A DNA stretch of 61,751 nt from Gnomoniopsis sp. IMI 355080 (lineage: Eukaryota > Ascomycota > Sordariomycetes > Diaporthales > Gnomoniaceae), in assembly GCA_027946555.1 (NCBI GenBank), contig JAPEVC010000210.1, forward strand, positions 1 to 61,751, read 5' to 3'. Shown piece after piece: positions 22,463 through 33,183 of the stretch. Numbering within the stretch: the stretch's first letter is position 1; every line of letters begins with the position of its first letter. The translations under genes were made by a program, and so were the position numbers. A model generated the notes under the pieces. The model saw only the letters and a program-made list of their open reading frames with translations. It was not told the origin of the DNA and did no database searches.

Positions 22463-22810
22463 ATGGACAGCAAACCTGAGAAGTAAGACGATGCGCGTCA
22501 GAAGTCTAGCCGAATTAAGCGATTTCAATCTCTGACAATGTATCTGAACAGGAAGAGCCACGAGCCTGAGGAATACGTCTCGGACGAAGATGGACGAGGA
22601 CCCAGCGTGAATAAGAATAAGGGCCCAAAAGCTTTGTTCCGAAATGGCGACCAAGTCTGGCTTCGAATTGCTGGTCAACTTCCTGGCCCATATAGGGTGT
22701 ATCCCGACGGCCGTGGGAAATACCTTCTGACAGATGACGCGGGTAACTATGTCAACGCAGGGGAAGCCTTTAGTCCCCAGAACTTGGAACCGGTGAAGAA
22801 AAAGAAGTGA
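22463..22810 (+). CDS. Small two-exon protein, SH3-like (hypothetical)
   Basis: Exon 1 is only 20 nt (22463-22482, MDSKPE + 2 nt), donor GTAAGA. Exon 2 is 22552-22810 after a TGAACAG acceptor with a TCTGACAAT branch region. The product is 92 residues: an acidic/basic N-terminus (KKSHEPEEYVSDEDGRGPS), then KALFRNGDQVWLRIAGQLPG, PYRVYPDGRGKYLLTDDAG and NYVNAGEAFSPQNLEPVKKKK. The alternating short strands around DQVWLR, PYRVYP and KYLLTDD look like a single small beta-barrel of the SH3/KOW kind. I do not recognise a named family. The splice model is supported by removal of an in-frame stop and by a Lys-rich tail ending cleanly at TGA. Confidence 0.6.
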
Positions 22811-23499
22811 GAAATCAGGTCCACAGGCTACCTGGCCTAATCTCGACATATGTCAGCATGTCGGTACTGGCGAACCATCATGGACGGGAAGAAGCGAACG
22901 CCGAGATCTGAGAGCTGGGAGATGGGTCTAGGGAGGCTTGCCTGTAGTACTATCAAGGTATCAGGGAGCACGCGGGAATCCCAGAGGCCACTCATTATTG
23001 TACTCACCCACCAACCAATGCACCTGCAATGCAGGAATGTATGTCACTCGCTAAACACGCCCAAGACGCCTGGACGCCCAGCAATCTGCAAGCTGCAGCT
23101 CCGCCCCAGCTCCGCCCTCTCGGGTTCTGATGATGACGCCTCGGGGATTTTGGCTTTTAGCGCAAGGCATTCGTAAGGCGTAAACCCAGGAGGCCTCGAG
23201 AATGGTGTTTATCGACATAAATGGTTGGACCATGTCCATTGGCCAGTGTCGGTTACAAACCAGCGAATTATGTCCCAGCGTAGACATGTCTTCCGTGATG
23301 AGACTCTGGAACAATTTTCGCTAGTATTGCACGCATTTGGGGTCTGCACTGCATCGAGTTGCATTGGGACTGCCACAGCCGCGAACCACATCTTGTCTAT
23401 GATGTACTGTACCTGGCATATATACGAGCTCCGTAGCCCTTGACAGGTATTCCGTAAATCTTTACTCGCTCCTTTTCCGGTATACAGTCTTTACCCAGG
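22811..23499. other. Intergenic, upstream of the caspase-like gene
   Basis: No gene seen. The 100 nt before 23500 include a TATA-like GGCATATATACG (near 23416) and a CT-rich leader. Confidence 0.45.
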
Positions 23500-26400
23500 A
23501 TGCTTTCGATGCATGTTGTCCAAACTTCCTCAAATACAATGACCCTGCTGGATGTTTTCCAAGCCGCATGCCATACAATTTTCTGGCAGCTGATCGTATC
23601 TGGGACTCTACTCATAGGTCTGCCGATTCTCCACTTTGGTTATCGCACATACACAACCTGGACACCGAGGTCATTTGTGAAAGGCCAAGAACACAACCAG
23701 AGGAGTCCACTCAGCATTCCGGAAATACCTCAGAACTCCTCGCCACACAAACCTGAGGTATCCTCACCGACCATTCAGGTCAATTCGACTTCTGCTAGCA
23801 AGCAGGATGAAGAACTTATTGGCACGGGCGACGGACTGAACAGTACCAGGCCAGCTTCTCGGTCTCAAAGCCCATCCATTTTCGATGGTAACGGTTATGA
23901 AGTCGATACTCAAGTGTCTTTTCCTGATTCCGAAAATGCTCCAGGTGCGGATCAAAAGTCAGGCTCTCACAGACCGCAATTGGTGGGGGGAGACTCTCTA
24001 GGTCTCGAACGTTTGTCAACATCGTCGGCAAGATGGCCTGACCATGCTATGCTCCCTCACGCCGTTTATTTGAACGCTCATGAGCAATGGAAGGATTTCC
24101 GTTCAGACCTAAAGCTTGCGGTGGATGGCGCCTACCCAAGACGATATGATGATCGATATTCCAGCGTAAAGGTGCTCATCATGAGCTGGAGATCCGGTTC
24201 TGCAAGTATTAAAAAGGAAGTCGATCGTCTCCGGGTTGTCTTTGAGGATGAATATCATTTTGAAACAGAGGAGTTCTTGATACCCGAAGAAGAGGATGAT
24301 CCTCACCGCGAGTTCTTGAGAAAGATCGAAGACTTCGAGGGTCCTGGAAAACAGAGCCTGTCCACCACTCTGTTTATCTTCTACTACGCGGGTCACGGAA
24401 GCCGAGATGAGGATACAGGGTTACACTTATGGAAGGCCAAAAACACTATAAACTCTTCATCTCTTGACGCCGACTCCGCCATCACGCACATCACCGAGCG
24501 CTCTCGCGCCCGCTCCTTCGACACACTTTTCCTGCTCGACTGTTGTGATCCCGTCCCGCGCAAGATCCAGCGACGGGGGCGTGATGATTCTGTCTGCGAG
24601 ATGATTGCTGCCTGCGCAGATATGAAGGCTCTCGAGGCTGGCGACGACTCATTTACAAATCTCCTAATAAACCAACTTTACGTTGCCTCGAGGTGGCCAC
24701 GTCCTTTCAACACGCTCGAATTATATGACAACCTCGTAACCCGATCACAAAACCCCGAACTAAAACCCAAGTACAGGGCAGGAGGAGATGGTCCGCCCTG
24801 TCCAATACGAGATGCTGAGACTGGATTCGCTCGGATTGGAGGGACAAGACGCATACCTTTCTATCGATATCTCTCCTTTACACATAACGAAACAAGCACT
24901 TCCAGACAAAGACATATTGAGCTGGCTCCACTTCCTTCTAGAACGAGACCAAGGGACGATTCCGATAAGTTCGAGTCTGTCAAGGGTTCCCTGGATATTA
25001 CTTCTGTCTTACGCTTCAAAGAACGCGTAGAGGTTGTCCTCGCGATTTCATTGCACGAGCTCGAAGATACTCATTCCCCTGCCGAATTTGTCAGTGAGAT
25101 GAATAAATGGATCTGCAGCGCTCCTCGGCAGGCCAGTCGGATCCAGGTTCTGCAAACCATGCGAAGCTGTTCAACGCTTCTCATCATCCAGGTGCCAGTG
25201 GCCGTTTGGGCTGCGCTTAAACCTTCCCCTGCCATTCGATTTGTGGGATTTGCAAAGACGGACATATCACCGTTCCCATCGCGAAGTGCATCGCGGGCTG
25301 GCTCCAGAGCAGACAAAGTGCTGGGTGAGTGGCCTTGCCATTTTGTTTTGACTGACTTGATCTTGTGAACACAAAATGATTCGTCTAACCAATGGAATCG
25401 GTGTACTAGATGACAAAGATCACGAGAGGCTAGACTCACCCACACCGCCACATATTGTGCACGAGAATAGAAAAATTGACAAATACCTCGTTCTATATCT
25501 TCTTGGGGCTGGAAATGAATGGACTCTGGCGAATTACGCCTTGCGTACTGTTGAAAATGGCCAGGCCCGCCCTCCGGGTCTTGAGCAGGTACCATCAACC
25601 CCATGCTTGCTCGGTGGTGACGTGAAGCTTATGAGTCCTAGGCAAAACACCTATGGGAAAGGAACGCAATCATCCAGTTGAACTTTGTCATAGAGGATGA
25701 TTGTCGACCAAAGTATGACAGTTCTGTCGAAGAAATGAGCGGAGCAGACGGCTGCGTCGATGATTCTTTCAGTGACTCCCGTACGAAGTCTCTTCCGATG
25801 GATTGTCAGACATGATGCTGAAGGAAAACTAGAAAATTCACGACCTCTCTCTGAGTTTGAACAACTCCCAGGCTACTTCAGTCCACAGCCTGGTGAGCCA
25901 GAACCTCGCCAATACGTGAAAAGCCCGACGGTGTCTATACGCCAACTCAGCGTTGACTCAAATGGTTCATACCAATCCGAGGATTCAGCAGCAAGCCCGC
26001 AAGCTTTCACGACGGCCAACGACATTCACGCGCCTACCTCAGATGACGATTCAACTCTTGGTTCTTACCATATGTATACACCCCGGCAGAGTTGTTATCC
26101 GGAGTTTACTAGACCGAACGGATCTTTCGATACTATACGACAGGGAGCTATGGACCACGAACACGTTCACGACAACTCGTGCACTCCTCTGGGTGACACA
26201 ACCGATGCCTCCCAGAAGAATTCTGATACGCATGGATTGCAATTTGAGATAACCGCAGGCAATCCATCTACACAAGTTCCTGGGTTTTATGAGTCTTCCC
26301 AGCCGCTTTCAAGCCCATGTTCCACAATTTCCTGCACAAGAGAAAGCACAAGCAGTGTCTACTCAGAGCCGGCCTACTTTTCAAGCGATGACAGCTCATC

Positions 26401-27247
26401 TGTGGTGACTCTAGAGTCGCAATCAACCCTCCAGTCTGCTATCGACGACCAGCAGCCGCAACTGATACGTCGTGCCTTACATCACGATACATCGAACTTT
26501 GAGATCTATCCAAAAGAGAGGTTCCATCCCGGAGTGGTGAGTGTTTCTTCCCAATTAACGGTTCCATACGTCTAGCGTCTTCGGCCTATACTGACCACTT
26601 TCTCAGGTATTTAAGACCCTTTGGTCAGAACCCATGGCTCAGAATACAGAAACCGACCTTAAAACAGCACTCGACTCTGACTTCGACGAGAGTGGAGGCC
26701 AGACTCTCTGGGTGGGCTTCCGACGCTTCATTGTTGTCGCAACTGACGACGACTCCCTAACATGCGTGTGAGTAACGTATCAACGTACATGATCTCTGTT
26801 ACGGACTTTGAGAACAACCAACTGGAGATAAGCATTGTACTGACAGGAGACACAACCCACAGCCCAATTGTCACCCACAGCCACTACGGCTATACCAGCA
26901 AGTCCTTCCAGCCCAGCAAGCAGGGCGTCATCTACCAAGACGGGACTGAACCGGAGGGGCCTCCCGGGCAAGCTCAAATGGGATTCCCGCCCCTGCGCAT
27001 GATGCCAGTCACAGGCAGCTTGAGCAATTCTGTCTCGACACCTTCTACCGAGACCACCGCGACGACGCAGAACGAAGGCCTTGAAAAAGGGGCATGCGTA
27101 AACTATGGAGACGTAATGACGGTCCAATACAACATAAAGGTTTTGTTCGTTGGAGAAATAGCAGAAGATCACAAAGAGCTTTTGCAGAATGCGGTGAATG
27201 AGTGCTGGAAATTGAAAAGGGTCGATTCAGGTCTGGGTAGTATGTGA
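23500..27247 (+). CDS. Membrane-anchored caspase-like protein with C-terminal DUF6590 domain
   Basis: Exons 23500-25324, 25410-25588, 25642-25712, 25810-26536, 26607-26767 and 26863-27247; every junction closes in phase (1115 residues). One hydrophobic segment (about residues 27-48) lies near the N-terminus and a disordered Ser/Pro-rich stretch follows to ~190. The caspase-fold (C14-like) core spans roughly 195-420: VKVLIMSW, then FIFYYAGHGS with catalytic His299, then LFLLDCCDP with candidate nucleophile Cys349, the D-x-C spacing of metacaspases. After LEQ|AKHLWERNAII comes a second disordered linker. The C-terminal domain is DUF6590: FHPGVVFKTLWSEP, GFRRFIVVAT, CVPIVTHSHYGYTSK, GVIYQDGTEP and YGDVMTVQYNIKVLFVGEIA. 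If the 97-nt intron 25713-25809 is not used, the caspase-like part ends at 25815 and DUF6590 would need a separate start overlapping it (ATG 25760). Proteolytic or death-related activity is inferred only from the fold and dyad. Confidence 0.75.
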
Positions 27248-27924
27248 ATGGGAAGCAGAGGCATATTTCGTGAGGAAGCTCTTGCTATCATCGAAACTAG
27301 AGACAAAAGGCCAGGAAAATGATACCCCTATCATAAGATCATGATGAGCCTTTACAATTTCAAGGGTCACCAAGTTGTCTTTCTCCATTGTTGCAGTGGA
27401 AGCCATCAGCTACTGTTTGCTACACAAACCTGTGCAGTCACCCAGTCACCCGAAAGTAGGTATTCAATGTACTCGACCTTTTGGACAATCATGTCTTGAT
27501 TGCTTTGTCTCTCATCTAATAGTTTATTCGATGGGACAAGGCCTTGACCAGTACTGAAGGGCGTGTGCAAACCGGGGAAGAGCTCTCTGGGCATTCTTAC
27601 CACCTTTCATCCACTGACTTTCAGCAGACAACAGCTCCGCTCTAAGCAGACTCTTTTCATCCAGTCCATCTACTCGTCGGCGACCGTCTTTGCAATCTTC
27701 AGAAGGACCTCGTTTCATTTTCGGCCATTTCAGACCTTTCTCGAAACATCTCTACCTGCCGAGACCCTCGACCGTCTCCCAAGAGTCAAATTGTTCACCC
27801 CAACGCCCGCCCGCTCGTCGAAGATTCACGGATCCAGTCGTTAGTAGGCTTAACGAAACAGCGTCCTCACTGAACCGTTACCTTCTTTGCGACCACTTTC
27901 GATTCCAGATCCAGCGGAGTCATT
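27248..27924. promoter_or_regulatory. Upstream region of the RNA-dependent RNA polymerase
   Basis: About 680 nt, pyrimidine-rich from 27600 onward with many CTTTC/CTCGAC stretches, consistent with a long leader. No further gene. Confidence 0.45.
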
Positions 27925-30900
27925 ATGCCCTCTCCAACCAAAGGCCCTGCCAGCCCATCCCATGACGATTACCTGCCTCCCAGCAGCAACGACGCAGGCT
28001 TCGATCCTCACAAAACCAACGGCATGGGCAACTTCCAGCCTCTGATTTGGCCGTTTCCCCGCGCCAAACCTCGCGTCAGTAATGGAAGAGGATATCAGTC
28101 TCGGGGTTCCATCAGCAGACCAGCCTACAACCACGCCCCTGTCAGATTGACTGACGAAACGTTGAGGAACATCGTGAGCTTACGTATCAAACTGATTGGT
28201 TTGCCCAGGGACATCACCACACAAGAAATCTACAACTCTCTCACCCAGCACGGCTTGCAAATTGGCAAAGTCGACATACTTGAGAATGATGCCGGTACTA
28301 GACTTGGTACCGCCGACGTCTACATCGAGCCTGCTCCTAGCCGATGGCCTCCTTGGAACGGCACCGAGAACGTGTGCACCATCACCCGACGAGACTCTTC
28401 GTCCTTTGTCAGCAACGTCCAGATTCTCCGCACTACTCTCTTGAATGCCAGTACTAGAACTCCCTTGAACTTCAACGTCCCGCTCCAGAAAAGCTTCGAG
28501 TGCTCTGGTCTGATGTTCGGCATGATGGCCAGTGAAGACTCCATGTTCAAGCTGCCGCAGTATGAGTATAGGAATGTGCGCCTCGACTTCCAATTCTCCC
28601 GACTCACTATCCAGCTTACCTTCAATGTCGACCTGGGTGCGCGCTGGGGTGTCAAATTCTTCAAGATCCCAATCGAGTTCGCCCACATCAAGAAAGTGGT
28701 CAGTGTCAATCAGAAAGAGGGTGATGGCTGCGTTCTTATCATCCAGCTTCCAAGCGCTCCCAAACTTTTCGCCAAACAGGCCGACGTCTCAGCCTCTCAT
28801 GATGACAGTGTATCCTTTTGGCAGGAACAAGACGCTTGGCAGAGACAGCTGGAGATCACTGATCAGCCTCACAGAGCCAAGCACTCACCCGCACAATTGC
28901 AAAAGAACCGCATGACGATTGACATATGTCGGTGGACCACCTACTATCTCGATATCGAAACCTCCGTTGACCAGTCAGGCATGGGTGACCTCATCAACCG
29001 TATGAATGACTACAACGTGGACGTTGGGACTTTGGACAAGTTTGACCTTGTCCAGCCTGGCGAGCCTGTTTGTAAGCTTCTCGATGGTACCGAGTCAAAG
29101 ACTTCGTGGGATCTGTTCAACACGGTCCACCTGCCATTTGAAATTCGATACCAGCTAGAGGCCTGCATAACACTGGGGCTGTTCAACGAGTACAGTATTA
29201 CCGCAGACTTTCTCGACCGGCTACTGACCGATGAAGCCACTGGCAAGCCGCGGGACATTGACAGGGTTCGCATGATGCTGGAAGGTGTGGCTGACCAGGG
29301 CATTCCGTACTATGATCCCATGGACATCTTCAATGAACCGAAGGTCGTTCACTATTGGCCTACGGTCAGGCTACCCTCGCAGGCTGCTATGGTACGTAGG
29401 GCGGTCATCACTCCTACTGGCATGTACTTGAAAACACCTGGCGTCGAGCTCACCAACCGGGTTCTCCGCAAATATTCTGACCTGACGGATCGTTTCTTGC
29501 GCGTTCAGTTCACCGATGAACTAACCTTTGGTAAGATTTGGTCCTGTCAGGGCTCCCGACAGTCGGATGAGCTGTACACTCGTGTGCTCAGGGTCTTGTT
29601 AAACGGGATCAAGGTCGGCGACCGTCATTACAAGATTCTGGCATGGAGTAACTCCCAGTTTCGAGAACATGGAGCTTTCTTCTTTTGCGACAATGATCAT
29701 GTCACCTGCGATGACATCCGCGAGTGGATGGGAGACTTGAAGCATATCCGGTCCGTTGGAAAGTTTGCAGCGAGGATGGGCCAGTGCTTCACCACCACGC
29801 GTCAGTTGCATGGCATCAGCGTTCCCAAGATCGTAGGCATTGAGGATATCCAGCGCAAGGCGGATGGACACATGTGGGAGTTTACGGATGGCGTGGGCAA
29901 GATCTCGCCCTTCTTCGCCCAAATGATTGCTCATGAGCAGAACATGGCTGACACTTCGTCCTGTTTCCAAATGCGAATGGGAGGATGCAAGGGAGTGCTT
30001 GTGGTCTGGCCTGATGTTCCTGCCAACGAGGTCCACATTCGTCCCTCCCAAGAGAAGTTCAAGGCACCTTACAACGGTCTCGAGACCATCAAAGTCTCAA
30101 CATATTCCCAAGCAACTCTCAACCGTCAGATTATTCCCATCCTTTCGTGCCTTGGTGTCGAGGACCAAGTGTTTATGGAACTTCTTGAGGAGGAGCTGAG
30201 GGAGTATGAGGATGCCATGACAGACCCTTCCAAGGCTGCTACACTTCTTCGGCAGCGTATCGATGAGAACCACATCTCTCTAGTCTTGGCCGAAATGGCG
30301 GAAACCTTTATGGCTGGACAGGAGCCTTTCTTGTGGACAGTCCTTCGTCTTTGGAAGTGTTGGGCTCTTCAGCGCCTAAAGTTCAAAGCCGCCATCAGTG
30401 TCAAGAAGAGTGCCTTCCTGTATGGCTGTGTTGACGAGCTTGGCGTCCTCAGGGGTCACTCGAAGAGTACTGAGGGCCAGGCAGAGCGGAATGAGGACAT
30501 GCTACCTCAGATTTTCCTCCAGGTGCCGAGGGAGGGATGTGATCCCAATAACAGAAACAGTTACACTGTTGTCACAGGCATCTGCGTAGTAGGCAGGAAC
30601 CCCTCGCTTCACCCTGGAGATTTACGAGTCGTTCAGGCTGTGGATGTGCCTGGACTTCGCCACCTGAGAGACGTCGTTGTCTTCCCGCAGAATGGGGACA
30701 GGGACATTCCAAGCATGTGCTCGGGTGGTGATTTGGACGGAGACGACTTTTTTGTTCTTTGGGATGAAAGACTGCTGCCAAAGCAGTGGAATTCCCCTCC
30801 CATGCACCATGACGCGGAGTCGTCTGCCGGTAATGATATTCCCCACGATATCGCCATCAACGACATGTGTGCTTTCTTTGCACAATACATGAAGAATGAT

Positions 30901-32234
30901 TCTGTGGGTCTTGTTGCTACTGCACACGTTGCATGGGCGGACAAGTTGGGGTCACAGAGCGAGAAGTGTAAGTGCTGTCGATAACTTTACCCACCACTTC
31001 TTCAAAGGCTTACAATTACAAAATCACAGGTATTCAGTTGGCCAAGCTCCACTCCATGGCTGTCGACTATAGCAAGTCAGGCATACCGGCTTTCATACAC
31101 AAGAGCCTAAATGCCAAGGTGTTTCCTCACTTCATGGAGCGCAAGGCTAAGAGCAAGAATTACAAGAGCTACAAACCCGTTGGGCGTATCTATGATCGTG
31201 TCAACGTGAAGAAATTCACTCCGGCCTACGAGTTGCCTTTTGATGAACGAATTCTCGAGCGTTTTGAACTTACCAGCGAGGAATTGTCCAAGGCCAAAGA
31301 GGTCAAGGCCAAGTACGACATTGCGATGCGCCGGCTCATGGGACAACACGAGTGTCCTGTCAGTGAGTTTGAAATTTGGTCCACGTTCGTTCTGTCCAAA
31401 CCTCGTGTCGGCACCGACTACAAGCTGGCAGAGCAAATCGGCCGAGACGTCTCTTCCCTCAAAGATCGCTTCCGTATTATATGTGGCGAAGCCGTTCGGG
31501 GTGTCGAGACCAACTCGACAACTTTCTCCTATGGCGGCATTGACCTTGCTCAACTGGACCGGTTTGTGGCTGCGATGTACAAGGTGACGCACGAGGAGGT
31601 TCAGGCGGCTCTGGCTGCTCGCGAGGTGCCTATTGTTCATGAGGAAGGCAAGATCGCTTACAATCAGGGTGAGGACTTTTCAATGCCTCTCATCAGCTTT
31701 CCTTGGTTGTTTCCGAAAGAGCTCGCGCGGATTGCGAATGGGGGCGTGCCGGTTACTTGGAATCGCAAGACCAATGGTTCTGACAAGAAGGCTGTTGGAG
31801 AGTTGAGTCCCAAGAGCAGCACCAAGATCGCGGCTCTGTTGGATGCAAAGCCCAAACAGGAGCAAGTCGTTGTGGATGGGAAGAATAGGGACTCTTCCGA
31901 TACTTGCTGTATCGAAGGTGTTGCGAGCAAAGATGACGTGCGCACCACCACTGGACAGGTTGTCCGCCGCGGTGAGATATTGCGACTATTCACCGAGCAA
32001 GGTGAGACAATTGAGGCTTCATGCACTTCTTTACGCAGCACTACCCCAGCGCCAATCATGGAACCCTCTCTCCAAATCAGCTCTCCCAGGGCTAAGAAGG
32101 AGGAGGAGGAGGAGGAAACGTCCAATAATGGAGACGAGATTGAGATTGCTGGCTCGGATGACGACGATGATGGGGATGTGCTGGATGCCATGGCAAGGAG
32201 GCTCGCTGGTAATGATCGTGTGGTTGACTCGTGA
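27925..32234 (+). CDS. RNA-dependent RNA polymerase (RNA silencing)
   Basis: Two exons, 27925-30967 and 31030-32234; the junction gives SEKC|IQLAKLHSMAVDYSKSG, in phase (1415 residues). The N-terminus is disordered, then an RRM-like fold (LRIKLIGLPRDITTQEIY, from about residue 85). The double-psi beta-barrel catalytic core follows, with TDGVGKISPFFAQMIA, MRMGGCKGVLVVWP and the universal motif SGGDLDGDDFFVLWDE (Asp936, 938, 940), which binds catalytic metal ions. The C-terminal ~300 residues include an acidic, low-complexity tail (EEEEETSNNGDE). Such enzymes copy single-stranded RNA into double-stranded RNA for Dicer in quelling, heterochromatin or meiotic silencing pathways. The RRM-like N-terminus and size fit the Rdp1/SAD-1 side of the fungal family better than QDE-1, but a subclass call needs a tree. 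No lesion is seen. Confidence 0.95.
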
Positions 32235-33183
32235 GGAGTGAAGCACGAGGAGAGAGAAAGGGGTTGGATAACCCCTAGTAAGCCAAGTCATCATGAGCGT
32301 GTTTTGGACTGGTCTAGTATCAGCGGTCTTCGGTCTGTGATAGAGGGTCTCTCGCTCGACCTGCTTCACGGAAAGTTAAACTGGAGACACTGGTGATCGA
32401 CTTTTGAAAGATTGAAGCAGCTTCAATTTCAATACTCTTGCAATAATACAACCTTTTTACTAAGCTCCTCCCTTTCTTTGCATCGTCATCAAGGTCTTCC
32501 GGAGTTGGTCTTATTCGCTTCCTCTCACAGCTCCCACGCAAACACACGCGCAAGTCTGGTCGCCGGACCACTCAAAGCTGAATGAAGACCACGCTGTATA
32601 TTCAATCCTAAACATAGTAATATCTCGGCACAATCCAGAAACCCTCCAAAAAGCACAACATACCCCAGACATATGCTGCCCCGATAATGCGTCTACCGTC
32701 GGCTCCTCCTTTTTTGAAATGCAGCCAGAACCGATTCCATGCTGGGCCATTTTCCTAGTTTCCAAGTCCCCGAGCCCATGCGAGTACGTCAACGGCCCTA
32801 CTACTTCCGTGTTCTAAGCAGGGATAAGAAAGCTAACAACCCGCGATTTACCCTCTGGATGTTCCCGGTGAAGATGCCCTCTTGCACTGAGCACTATGGA
32901 CGAAGGAGGCCCACTCTTCCCGGCGGTCAAGATAGATACCTAATATTCAGCAACGAAATTGTCGCTGGTGCCACGCTCATGAGGAAAAGCAGCATCCCAT
33001 ACAACCTCCGTTCTCAGGGCAAAGATTTCGAGCGAGGCGAGTTGAGGTCTGCCAGACATGCTTCTGATCACAGCCTGGACCAACCTCCAAGTGTCCCCGT
33101 GCGATGCGAGCGGAACGTTCTCGCCCAGGCAATTGTTTCTCTTCCACATGTCGTATGCCCAGGCTTTAGTGCGTCTGACAAGC
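32235..33183. other. Intergenic between convergent genes
   Basis: 3' flanks of the polymerase and of dld1. Readings here (for example 32739-33335) overlap the end of dld1 and show no family similarity. Confidence 0.5.

Noticed and set aside
28180..28686. Antisense open reading of 168 codons inside the polymerase gene
   Set aside because: Mirror of codon-biased coding sequence; no motif and no splice support.
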